A stretch of DNA of 64,000 nt from Cephalotus follicularis. Taxonomy: Eukaryota > Streptophyta > Magnoliopsida > Oxalidales > Cephalotaceae. The notes under the pieces are model-generated. The model saw only the letters and a program-made list of their open reading frames with translations. It was not told the origin of the DNA and did not search any database. The stretch spans positions 329,925-393,924 of the forward strand of contig BDDD01001477.1 of assembly GCA_001972305.1 (NCBI GenBank), in the 5' to 3' direction. This document shows, piece by piece, positions 48,021 to 58,594 of this stretch; positions within the stretch are counted from its first letter, which is position 1, and each line of letters opens with the position of its first letter. Position numbers and translations under genes: made by a program.

Positions 48021-49394
48021 ATGGCTGAAGACTGGGATCTTTTCGCGGTGGTCAAGGGTTGCACCTCTGCCCCCAACATAGCGACCACTAACATAATCCA
48101 AAACACAAATACCACTAATCTAGAGGACCCTTTGGCATGCTTGGCCTCATTGACTTTCAGGGAAGAGGACGACCCATTTTATTTTCCAAATCTTGCAGTA
48201 CAGAAGAGAAGTAACAATGACCTTGGAGAACCGCAAGATTCTTACGAGGCCTTTTTGCTCGACCCCACCATTACAAGCATCACCACCTATAGTCAAGGTA
48301 GAATTCCTTCGTCCTTTGATTCTGATTTTGGGGGATTGGATGGCATACAGCCACGTTCACCACAAGAACAAGCTAAAACAAGCATCAGTCTCCCATTTAG
48401 CCCCACCTCCTCTAATTTTGTTTTTGGAGAATCTGGCATACAACGAAAGCAACAACCGCAACAGCAAAAACCAAAGCAAGCTGGGACAAGTTCTGTCCTT
48501 CCTCTACGAACCATGCAATCTCAGGCTTCTCGACCTGGAAAAAGGTGATTGATTCTTTGTTGCTTGAGACAAAAAATGAAACTTTAGCAAAATGTCCATG
48601 ATTAAAGTTGTTCATATCCTGATTTCACAGGAAGAGCCAACAAAAAAGGGTGGTATGCCATGTAACAGAAGACAATCTCTCGGCTGATCTATGGGCATGG
48701 CGTAAATATGGGCAGAAGCCCATCAAGGGCTCCCCTTATCCAAGGTCGATATATATATCTATATATACATGCATGCCTTCGTTTTCTTCTCAAATATGGT
48801 AAAGTTAATGCGGTCTTTATACTTAGTCCAGTTTTGTATACCAGAAACTATTATAGATGCAGCAGCTCTAAAGGGTGTGCAGCTAGGAAGCAAGTAGAGA
48901 AAAGCAACACGGATGCCGATATTTTCATTGTCACATACACCGGTGACCACACGCACCCTCGTCCAACACACCGCAACTCACTCGCGGGCAGTACTAGAAA
49001 CAAGGTGGCCACAAGCAAAGATTCAGATTCTGCACAACCAAACATCGCCAATAATGCTTCTTGCTCCTCTCCTCTTTCAGCCACAAGCCTCTCTCCAAAA
49101 ACACCATCACCTGCTCCTTTAGAGGAAGACTCAATGAACGATAATGACAAGAACTTTGAAGAAATGGTCGATGAAGATGATGATCTTTTGCTTCCCAATA
49201 TGGTGATGAATGAGGACTTGTTATTGGAGCTGCAAGAGCTTGGCAACAGTAGTAGTACTGCTGGTGGTACTGCAGCCGGTACCAGTAGTAAAAAAGGTGG
49301 ATTGCGCCAGAGGCCAGCTTTTGGCGACAACTTTTCGTCTTGGGGTCCTGGTAGCTCTGCCACCGCCGGAGCAACCGCAGGCGGTTACTGCTAG
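48021..49394 (+). CDS. WRKY27: WRKY transcription factor, group IIe, WRKY27 type
   Basis: Exons 48021-48544, 48631-48744 and 48845-49394 total 1188 nt, 395 residues. The start [14 protein letters not shown] matches the WRKY22/27/29 branch. The nuclear-localisation-like KRKSQQKR precedes the WRKY domain: WRKYGQK at 198-204, then C218-x5-C224-x23-H248-x-H250, the group II zinc ligand spacing. The second intron splits the domain after YPR213, the position conserved in group IIe. The flanking text [15 protein letters not shown] and [20 protein letters not shown] is closer to WRKY27 than to WRKY22. The tail has an acidic Asp/Glu stretch ([14 protein letters not shown]), as in WRKY27, then Ser/Gly/Ala repeats. 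In Arabidopsis WRKY27 (At5g52830) modulates the response to Ralstonia and innate immunity. The gene looks whole. Confidence 0.93.
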
Positions 49395-50801
49395 TTCTGT
49401 TTTTTGCTGGATACAGAGATTGATACCTTGGATTTTATGTAACTTTTTCTTTTTATTATCATTTAGTAGACCGAGATAGATACTAGAAAGAGACGGAATG
49501 AATCTTTCCCTCCCCACCATAGTTCTTTTTCAGATTTTCCTTTTACTTTTACTGTTTGTACTTTGTATATATAATTACGTTTTATTTACGGTTGTTTGTT
49601 AAAGATTTTGAATTTTGATCTAAGAATAAAATAATTTGAATATGTAACAAAAATGTAAATTGTATTGTGAATATATTTTTTATTTACTTAAGTGACTTAA
49701 ATTTTAAAATTATTACAATTAAAGAAAATTAATCGTTAAATGATGACAGGATGAACACACTATAAATTAAATGATAAATTAATATGTGAATTTGTAATAA
49801 AATCATAAGTTATATATTGAACTCGTTTATTATTAATAATAAACAAACGATAATACTTTAATAAATATAACTTTTATAAATTTGAGATACGGATCATCTA
49901 TTAATCTATTAAAATATAACTATATTCACACTATTATCTTCTAGTTACCATATGAACTAATGATGATATTTCCTCGTAACTTTTTGTGATTTCTGTGCAT
50001 ACACCAATGTACGGTATACACCACAATTTTTTAAAAAAAAATAATGGAACACATTTATATTTGAGTACAGCTGTTGGCACTTGGCACAATCAAGGTGATG
50101 TTTACTGTTAAGTTGTAGAACAAACAGTGACTTATCAATATAAGTGGGTTTTAGGGTATTATTCTATCATTAAAAATGCTTTGCTCTGTAACCTTTTTCA
50201 CAGGCATCAACTCAGCACTTCGGGTGGGTTTTAACGGGCAGCCACTTGTGATGTGCCACGTGGGAGAATATTCTTGTTTTGACAATCATGACTAGTTAAG
50301 AACAATAATTGTGATTGGAATAATAATCAAGCTAATTTGTGCAGCTTAACTTTTACTTTTGAAAAGATGGTGATGTATCCATAAAGCTCCCTCATCTTTA
50401 CTATAATTAGAGGCAATGTTGGCCTGATAAATCTAGTTAGGTGGAATGGTCTCAATATCTGAATTTGCACACTTTTTTTTTCTTCCTTTTTTTAGTTATC
50501 GTTTGAAAAAATAAATAATGTATCACTTAAGGTGCATATCCTTTTGTATTCGTTCTTTTTTTATGTATCTTTGTATTTAATATTTTATTATGTCTTATAT
50601 TTATATTCTTTAAATCTATAATAATGATATATTTATAAATATATTTATTAATTTTTTCATACTAAAACATGTAACTTTACACATGAATGACACTAGTAAA
50701 ACACATTATTTGATTTCATTATTTTTAATGAATGAATAAATACATGATATATGTTAGTATGAAAAAATTAATAAAAATTTTAGTAAATCTAACATTATTG
50801 T
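49395..50801. other. WRKY27 3' UTR and AT-rich intergenic DNA
   Basis: About 1.4 kb with no gene. The 5 bases before 50802 (attgt) are the left target duplication of the following LTR element. Confidence 0.6.
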
Positions 50802-51770
50802 TGTTGATACAGAAATCCTTCTCTCAACAGTATCTTACGTGGAAGACTTTGATTTGTTAAGAGAAACGCTTGTCACTGATGCCTGTGAGGAAGAATCTGA
50901 CCTCGGACACCTGCACAAGGTAGCAACAATGGTGAAGGCCCAGGAGGTTGTTCTCCCGGGGACACTCCGACGCTCAAGTTAGTCAAGTGCAGATGAAATA
51001 TTATACTCTCTTTAATGTAAAAATTGCTGACCTTTGTTCAGTGTATTGAACTTGTATTTATAGTGGAATTTGGTAGCTGTTAGAGCGTGTAAATCGGATG
51101 TGATCATTATCCCCTAGGAAGTGCCGAGGATCTCGGACATTCCTTATCTCCGCCAGTAAAGTAGCTGTTTTCCTTTATTTCACCCTTAATTATCTCCTCT
51201 TTCCTTTTGTTGTAGTTGATTAGGATTCTACCTCCTTGTTTGGATAAGTATGGATCCCATGAAATCTGTTGAAGTTATTCCCCTTATCCTATCTTCCGTA
51301 GTTGTTGATAGTCATCCTTATCTACTAGACTTAGAAGATAAGGATCCCCAGAACTTAGGCTTAATTTGTGTCCTCATTCCGTAAATGAGGGGAGCTCCTG
51401 TCGTTGATCTGCCGAGAAGAGGAGCTGTCATGAGGCTAATGTGATAGTTAACCCTTGACTGCTAAGTCTTCTTCTTCCAAGGATATGTACTTTAAACAAA
51501 TGTCTTGTTATGTGGCCGAGGATGTCCTCGGCTAGGTGGCTTTAGATGGTCTCCTCGGACCTGGATCCGAGGAGTATAATTTTTGTATTGGAATCACTGG
51601 GTGCGTCCTCGGCACTTGTGCCGAGGAAGAAACTTCCTTTTACCACTGTTATGTTGGCGTACATGCTTCCTCTGCCTTTAATTCATTAATTCTTATCTCT
51701 TCGGACACTTGGCAATGTGATCAAGAGGACACGTGTTGCTTTGAATTTGACTTAATTTTTCCCCACATCA
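50802..51770 (-). repeat. Left LTR (3' LTR of the element)
   Basis: 969 bp. On the minus strand a TATA box (CTATAAATAC) lies at about 51064-51055. The plus-strand block 50937-50980 (caggaggttgttctcccggg...) is shared with the other related LTRs. Three short palindromes cluster at 51515-51626. Confidence 0.95.
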
Positions 51771-51786
51771 TATGCCCCCCTGGTCC
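51771..51786 (-). other. Polypurine tract of the Tat element
   Basis: Plus strand tatgcccccctggtcc directly abuts the LTR. On the element's strand it reads GGACCAGGGGGGCATA, a classic plus-strand primer site. Confidence 0.8.
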
Positions 51787-52173
51787 TTGTTCTCTGACCT
51801 TGGTCAGAGGAGAAGGAGCAGAGTTGAGAGCCGTAGCCCAGGCCATCCACCTCTGTTGGGCTTGCTATTAATCCTCTTCCTATACACCAGCCGAGAACAA
51901 AGACTTGTATTATTTTTTGAAGAATGTAGGAATGTTGCACGTGCCTTGGTAGATGATCAAAACTGGCCCCTTGTCTTCTCATGTCCCTTCAGTTGGTTCA
52001 CGTGCCTTGAATCCTCATCATTACCCCTAAGTAACGTATCAAACTCACTTAACACATGGCACGAGCAGAGCGTTTCCCGCCTCTGTCGCTTCATTTCCCG
52101 CGCTTGGAATGTCGGTTGGTTTCTTGGCCATTGGATCTTCACTAGATGGAGGGCCAGGATTAGATCTAGGGTC

Positions 52174-52190
52174 TATAAAAGAAACCCTAA
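52174..52190 (+). promoter_or_regulatory. TATA box abutting a telo-box, promoter of the extra gene
   Basis: TATAAAAG (52174-52181) is followed at once by AAACCCTAA (52182-52190), the telo-box found in many plant growth-gene promoters. An intron-like stretch with donor GA|GTAAGT near 52320 and acceptor TGTGCAG|CT at about 52443-52444 separates this leader from the extra gene's first ATG at 52446. Confidence 0.65.
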
Positions 52191-52445
52191 ATCACTGAGC
52201 CACTCTTTTACGCTTTCTTGCTCTCTTGCTTCCTTGCTAATACCAGAGAATCTCCAAGACCCACAGTTCTTCAAATCTCGTTTCTTCGCCTTTTAATCAT
52301 CTCCAACCAAGCTTTTGAGTAAGTTTTTGATCCTTTTACTGTTCTAGAACTGATTCTTGTCTTCCCTTTTCACTTTTTTCTTCGTATTTCTTTCTAACTT
52401 GATTAATTTTGAATTACTAACGCTTTTTGACCTCTGTCTGTGCAG

Positions 52446-53842
52446 CTATGTCTTCTCGGAGAGGATTCAACACTCTGTTCTCTGCATGCAAGGCCTCCAA
52501 ATCCTCCTCTGTCATTGCTGCGGAGAAGCAGAAGGAAGCTGAGATGGATGCCAGGCGAAAGGTCGCCGTGGAAGTGGTTAGGAAAAAACTTGCCGAGGAG
52601 GAGGCAGCCAAGAAAAAGGCTGCAGAGGGGGCCAAGCAAAGGGCCAAAGATGCCTTGGTTGGGGCTAAGCAGTTAAAGAAAACAGGGGTCACTTCCAAGG
52701 GGAAAGGCTCCAAGCGCCCCGGCGATGAGCGCTCCTCTGACAAGCTTCCGAATAAAAGAGGGAGGCTCATCACCACGTCCGAGATGGACTCCATCCTTGG
52801 ACGTGCTGAGGACGTCCCCATCGTCTTGCCCCCCTCTCGGGACATGGAGAGGATGATCAAGGAGCTAGAGGGAGTTGGGATTGGCTCCTCTAGCTTAAAC
52901 ACTCAAGGGTTGCCCTTTGCCCTTAGCTCGCTCTGTATCTTCCCGGACGAGCTAAAAGCAAAGGAAGAATGGTCTAGCAAAGACCTTGTGCACAACTGCC
53001 TTCGAAGCCAACTCGAGGTAAATGAAGATCCTCTGACGGTGTGCTTCATACTTGCACTTTTTCTGTTCTAACTTTCTCTTTCTCTGCAGGCTTTGAACAA
53101 TAGCCACCTCTTGGCTGAGAACTACTCCATCATTTTGGAGAGGAATGACAAGCTGAGGCTGGAGGTAATGGAGGAGAAGGAGACTTCTCGGATCGCCAAG
53201 GCACAACTGGAGGAGGTCTTGAAGGCTCAAGAATCCACCGTTGAGGAGAAGAACAGGGCCGTTCTGGAGAAGGACGAGGCCCTAAAAGAGCTTGCTAAGG
53301 CTCAATATCTGTTCAAGTCCTTGCAGAAGCAGCACGAGGATACCTTGAGGAGGTATGAAGAGGCCATGAAGAGGCGTGAAGAGGAGAAAGCCAAGGCTGT
53401 GAAAGATGCCCTCGATGAGTTTAGGTCCTCGGAGGAGTTCATTAGTCTGATGGAGGCCTCCGTAGAGGACTTCAAGGCTTCTGATGCCTTTGGTGCTGAA
53501 ATTGTAAAGGAATCCGCCGAGAACTATCGTCGGGGGTTCTATACTTGTAAGAATTGGGTCCAGGCTTTGCACCCAGAGGTTCCCCTGGACGAGGTCGCCT
53601 TTTGCTCGGCTGCTCATACTTTCGATTTTTATCCAGAAGGATACGAGGCTGAGGAAGAGAGAGCCGAGGAGGCCTTGGCCAGGAACGCTGGTCAAGAAGT
53701 TGGTGAAGTGGCTCCCGAAGCCGAGCTTAGCCCCGAGAATCCTGCCTCAGAGACTGCTACTCCTCTTCCTCCTCAGACTGTACCTTTTGTACCTTCTCCT
53801 CCCGAGGATGATACCTCTGCTGATCCTCCAGCCTTAGCTTAA
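52446..53842 (+). pseudogene. Opposite-strand extra gene of the Tat element (coiled-coil product)
   Basis: A coding region on the plus strand, opposite to gag-pol and near the element's 3' LTR, where Tat-lineage elements are known to carry an additional antisense ORF. It lies in two blocks, 52446-53017 and 53090-53842, separated by a short stretch with intron-like borders. The product is Lys/Glu/Ala-rich and mostly coiled-coil (AEEEAAKKKAAEGAKQRA; RRYEEAMKRREEEKAKAVKD), with a Pro-rich acidic end (PFVPSPPEDDTSADPP). Function unknown. Treated as part of the fossil element. Confidence 0.7.
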
Positions 53843-54813
53843 CTTTCTCTTTCTTCTTCCAGTACTTGTAATTTTTTACATATGAATAAAGAGAGCCTTT
53901 TGCATCCTTTGTTGTCTTTACTTTTTTTGCCTCGTGGATTTATGTTTACATTTAGTATGTATGCTCATAATGCCGACCTCTGACTTCTCGTAGAAGTAGA
54001 TACTCCTCCAAAGTAACTTAAGTCACTTAAGAAATATTAACCGCGAACCTTTTGTAATCTCTTCCAAGCATTAATAAGAGAGCTTCCCTTGCATGGACTT
54101 AAACTTGGACTTTTCTTATTGTGATTAATCTTCACATTGTTGCACTCGTTAATAATTCCCTTGAGAATGTTCATCTTCATGATAATCTCGGACTTGGTTC
54201 CCTTGGACGAGGTTGCCTTTGGCTCGGCTGCTCATACTTTCGATTTTTATCCAGAAGGATACGAGGCTGAGGAAGAGAGAGCCGAGGAGGCCTTGGCCAG
54301 GAACGCCGGTCAAGAAGTTGGTGAAGTGGCTCCCGAAGCCGAGCTTAGCCCCGAGGATCCTGCCTCAGAGACTGCTACTCCTCTTCCTCCTCAGACTGCA
54401 CCTTTTGTACCTTCTCCTCCCGAGGATGAAACCTCTGCTGATCCTCCAGCCTTAGCTTAACTTTCTCTTTCTTCTTCCAGTACTTGTAATTTTTTACATA
54501 TGAATAAAGAGAGCCTTTTGCATCCTTTGTTGTCTTTACTTTTTTTGCCTCGTGGATTTATGTTTACATTTAGTATGTATGCTCATAATGCCGACCTCTG
54601 ACTTCTCGTAGAAGTAGATACTCCTCCAAAGTAACTTAAGTCACTTAAGAAATATTAACCGCGAACCTTTTGTAATCTCTTCCAAGCATTAATAAGAGAG
54701 CTTCCCTTGCGTGGACTTGAACTTGGACTTTTCTTATTGTGATTAATCTTCACATTGTTGCACTCGTTAATAATTCCCTTGAGAATGTTCATCTTCATGA
54801 TAATCTCGGACTT
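53578..54813 (+). repeat. Exact 618-bp tandem duplication
   Basis: 53578-54195 and 54196-54813 are head-to-tail copies differing at only a few sites. Each holds the last 88 or so codons of the extra gene plus its 3' flank. The junction falls at the phrase ctcggactt, which recurs in the spacer. Spacing is constant at 618 throughout. Confidence 0.92.
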
Positions 54814-55413
54814 CTCACATAAGTGAACACTTAACTTAAAAAGAACTTTAAGTAACTCAACAAAATTATGAGTAAGAGAAGCTTCGCCTTCTCGGGCTTG
54901 ATCTTCAATTGACAACTCCCTTAGATATTTTATACTTGCTGTGACCTCGGGTTCCCCGCATAAGTGGGGAATTAACTCCACAGAGGTTTAAGTAATCAAT
55001 AATAAAAAGAACCAGCCCTTGCATTCTTGGACTTAATCAACTCCACGCGTGTTTGAGCTTTGAGTGTGTATGTATACTGATAGTTCCTTAGAACTTTTAA
55101 CTTAGTACAAATTACTAACCTTTGATGGGCGAGGTCACACGATTTTGATAGTCCACGTGGGACCTTTTGCTCTTGAGAGCGCTTTGGTTTAACATTAACT
55201 GAGTCTTCAAAATCTTTATACTCATAGTTTGAGTTCTCGGTCTACTCGGACAAGTTCTCATGGGTTTGCCGAGGAGAGTATCGTCTGACCTAGGATGTTC
55301 TAGGACAGGTCGGCTGAGCTTTCAGTCCACTTAGAGACACTTGTATTATAGTGCTCAGTCCGACGAGCTTGATCGTTGCGAGTTCCCATGGATTCGCCTT
55401 TCAAGTCACGACT
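54814..55413. repeat. Spacer of the Tat element with degenerate repeats
   Basis: Non-coding. Loosely repeated units begin 'cctctgacttctcgtagaag', 'ctcggacttctcacataagt' and 'cctcgggttccccgcataag', each followed by 'ctttaagtaa' or 'gtttaagtaa'-like text, at roughly 120-200 bp spacing. Such repeat-bearing spacers are usual in Tat-lineage elements. Confidence 0.5.
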
Positions 55414-57580
55414 TTAGGTGGCCGAGATGATCAAGGTATAGGCAAACTTCTCCACCTCTGGGTATCTCCCCTCTGCATCATTCAAGGCCTTGCTTACATA
55501 ATACACTGGCCTTTGTACTTTGTCCTCTTCTCGGACTAGCACTGCACTCACTGCGCCCGAGGTGGCCGCAAGGTACAAATATAGATCTTCTCCATCCTTA
55601 GGTTTTGAGATCAAGGGAGGAGAATCCAGATACTCCTTCAACTTGTCAAAGGCTGCTTGACAGTCGTCCGACCACGAGAATCCCTTGGGATCTCTGAGTA
55701 CCTTGAAGAAAGGGAGACACTTCTCTGCTGATTTAGAGACAAACCTGCTTAGGGCTGCAATCTTCCCATTTAATCTCTACACATCCCTAATGGTTTGAGG
55801 TGGCCTCATGCCTTGAATTGCCGAGATCTTTTCTGGATTGGCTTCTATTCCTCTGCTAGAAACCATAAATCCAAGGAACTTCCCTGAGGTGACCCCAAAT
55901 GTGCATTTGGACGGGTTAAACTTCATGTTGTATCTCCTCAATACTTCAAAGGTCTCCTCCAAGTCCTTTACATAGGGTGCCTAGCTGGGGTCTTGACGAG
56001 CATGTCGTCTATGTACACCTCCATATTCTTCCCTATCTGAGGTTCAAATATCTTGTTGACCAAGCGCTGGTAGGTCGCCCCTGCATTCTTCAAGCCAAAG
56101 GGCATAACCTTATAACAATACATTCCTCGGTCAGTTATGAATGATGTCTTCTCTTCATCCGGTCTATGCATTGGGATTTGATTATACCCAGAATAAGCAT
56201 CCAAGAAGCTTAATAGTCTATAGCCCGAGGTTGCATCCACCAGCTGATCAATCTTCGGTAGAGGGAAGTTATCCTTTGGACAGGCTTTATTGAGGTCAGT
56301 GAAGTCTATGCACATCCTCCATTTTCCATTGGCCTTCTTGACTAACACAGGATTTGCTAGCCAGTCCGAGTAGTGCACTTCTTGGATAAAGCCTGCCTGT
56401 AGCAAATTGCTCACCTCCTCGGCTATTGCTTGTTGCCTCTCAAGGGCAAAGTTCCTCTTCTTCTGTCTGATCGGTGGTCTAGCTGGGTCCACACTCAGCT
56501 TGTGAACCATCACTTCTGGACTGATGCCAGTGACCTCCCCTGCCGACCATGCAAACACATCCTTATTATCACGGAGGAATGTTATTAACTCCTCCTTCTC
56601 CGCCTCTCCAAGTTGTGAGCCAACTTGGAATACTTTTTCTTCGTTGCCCTCCTCCACGGGCACTTGAAGGACATCCTCAACAGGCTGTGGGCGTTCTGGC
56701 TCCGTATCACCTCTGAGTTCTATGTTTACAATGGAAAGGACCTTACCTTTCCCCTTATCCGAGATGGCAGTTTTATAACATCTCCTCGCCACCTCCTGAT
56801 CTCCTCGGACCTCCCCCACGCCAAACCTTGTGGGAAACTTCATCAGCAAGTGTCTCGCAGACGCTATGACTTCCAACAAGTTCAATCCTGGTCGCCCCAC
56901 TATGGCATTGTAAGGGCTTGGAGTGTCCACCACCAGAAATGTCATCTCGACCTGAGACTGACGTGGGGCTGTACCTGCAACCACGGACAGGTTAATAGAT
57001 CCCAGAGGGTGGATCGTTTCACCTGCAAAACCAACCAGTGGGGTTTTAACTGGCTTCAACTGGTCGACTGGTATCCTCAGCTGATCAAATGCGTGCTTAT
57101 ACAGGATGTCGGCCGAGCTGCCATTATCAATGCCATAGGCTGGTGCTGAGGGTGTCCTCTCCTGGGATCGTTGGGATGATCCCTTGCAGTCGAGGACTCT
57201 GCTCTATGAGATGCATTGATCTCAGGCCTCCTTCCCAGGGGATTATTGTCCTCTGACCGTCCAAGGGGAAGTTCATCTCCCCTCGGCGGGTTTCGCCTGG
57301 CACCACGTGGGTGCCTTGTCTCCACCTCTGGCCTCTGGGGGCCAGATACTCCTCGGACCACCGGCTGAGCGTGCCCTGCTTGCTGTTGTTGGTTGGCTAA
57401 AGTTGTGACCAACCGATCTGTGACACGCTCCAATCCTTGGAGGAATTGGTTGAGTTGCTCCCCTGTAACGGGAGCTGGTTGTTGTGCCACCACTTGGACG
57501 ACTTCTTCTGGAGGAGCTATGACCTCCTGGTGTTGTTGGCTGCGAGTGGCTCCAACGTGGGTGTTCTTCATTGGAGGCAT
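55414..57580 (-). pseudogene. gag-pol remains of the Tat element
   Basis: Read on the minus strand: a gag-side Gln-rich piece near 57077-57580 (MPPMKNTHVGATRSQQHQ), a retropepsin-like region and reverse transcriptase near 55968-57059 (VIGRP-like VGRPGLN, VLVKKANGKWRMCIDF, FLDAYSGYNQI, YIDDMLVKT), more reverse transcriptase near 55777-55962, and RNase H near 55414-55641 (LYLYLAATSGAVSAVLVRE, RPVYYVSKALNDAE). Fossil, with several breaks. Confidence 0.9.
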
Positions 57581-57606
57581 GATTGCTGATGACTTTTTGT
57601 AGCGCT

Positions 57607-57623
57607 TCCCACAGACGGCGCCA
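57607..57623 (-). other. Primer-binding site of the Tat element
   Basis: On the minus strand TGGCGCCGTCTGTGGG starts two bases inside the LTR end, the usual spacing and TGG start of a tRNA primer-binding site in plant Ty3/gypsy elements. Confidence 0.75.
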
Positions 57624-57625
57624 AC

Positions 57626-58594
57626 TGTTGATACAGAAATCCTTCTCTCAACAGTATCCTACGTGGAAGACTTTGATTTGTTAAGAGAAACACTTGTCAC
57701 TGATGCCTGTGAGGAAGAATCTGACCTCGGACACCTGCACAAGGTAGCAACAATGGTGAAGGCCCAGGAGGTTGTTCTCCCGGGGACACTCCGACGCTCA
57801 AGTTAGTCAAGTGCAGATGAAATATTATACTCTCTTTAATGTAAAAATTGCTGACCTTTGGTCAGTGTATTGAACTTGTATTTATAGTGGAATTTGGTAG
57901 CTGTTAGAGCGTGTAAATCGGATGTGATCATTATCCCCTAGAAAGTGCCGAGGATCTCGGACATTCCTTATCTCCGCCAGTAAAGTAGCTGTTTTCCTTT
58001 ATTTCACCCTTAATTATCTCCTCTTTCCTTTTGTTGTAGTTGATTAGGATTCTACCTCCTTGTTTGGATAAGTATGGATCCCATGAAATCTGTTGAAGTT
58101 ATTCCCCTTATCCTATCTTCCGTAGTTGTTGATAGTCATCCTTATCTACTAGACTTAGAAGATAAGGATCCCCAGAACTTAGGCTTAATTTGTGTCCTCA
58201 TTCCGTAAATGAGGGGAGCTCATGTCGTTGATCTGCCGAGAAGAGGAGCTGTCATGAGGCTAATGTGATAGTTAACCCTTGACTGCTAAGTCTTCTTCTT
58301 CCAAGGATATGTACTTTAAACAAATGTCTTGTTATGTGGCCGAGGATGTCCTCGGCTAGGTGGCTTTAGATGGTCTCCTCGGACCTGGATCCGAGGAGTA
58401 TAATTTTTGTATTGGAATCACTGGGTGCGTCCTCGGCACTTGTGCCGAGGAAGAAACCTCCTTTTACCACTGTTATGTTGGCGTACATGCTTTCTCTGCC
58501 TTTAATTCATTAATTCTTATCTCTTCGGACACTTGGCAATGTGATCAAGAGGACACGTGTTGATTTGAATTTGACTTAATTTTTCCCAATATCA
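57626..58594 (-). repeat. Right LTR (5' LTR of the element)
   Basis: 969 bp, about 98.9% identical to the left LTR. The TATA box on the minus strand is near 57888-57879. The palindrome cluster is repeated at 58339-58450. Confidence 0.95.

Larger units (their letters stand above)
50802..58594 (-). mobile_element. Young Ty3/gypsy element, Tat lineage (fossil)
   Basis: A 7793-bp minus-strand element bounded by two 969-bp LTRs (50802-51770 and 57626-58594), each starting TGTTGATACAG and ending in CA. It is flanked by the 5-bp target duplication attgt (50797-50801, 58595-58599). The LTRs differ at only about 11 of 969 sites (1.1%), suggesting insertion within roughly the last million years at usual plant rates. 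Parts in element order: primer-binding site, a gag-side piece, protease, reverse transcriptase, RNase H, a spacer with repeats, an opposite-strand extra gene and a polypurine tract. The reverse-transcriptase text (FTDLNKACPKDNFPLPKIDQ) and the extra antisense gene place it in the Tat/Retand-like group. It is broken, with several breaks in its protein-coding part. Confidence 0.95.

Noticed and set aside
48851-49363. 170-codon minus-strand frame over WRKY27 exon 3
   Set aside because: Antisense shadow of a verified coding exon.
51536-51871. 111-codon plus-strand frame crossing the end of the left LTR (and its twin at 58360)
   Set aside because: It is repeated in both LTRs and runs through the palindrome cluster; an LTR artefact, not a gene.
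52417-52902. 161-codon minus-strand frame opposite the extra gene of the Tat element
   Set aside because: Mirror-frame of a Lys/Glu-rich coding region; Ser/Leu-rich composition typical of an antisense shadow.
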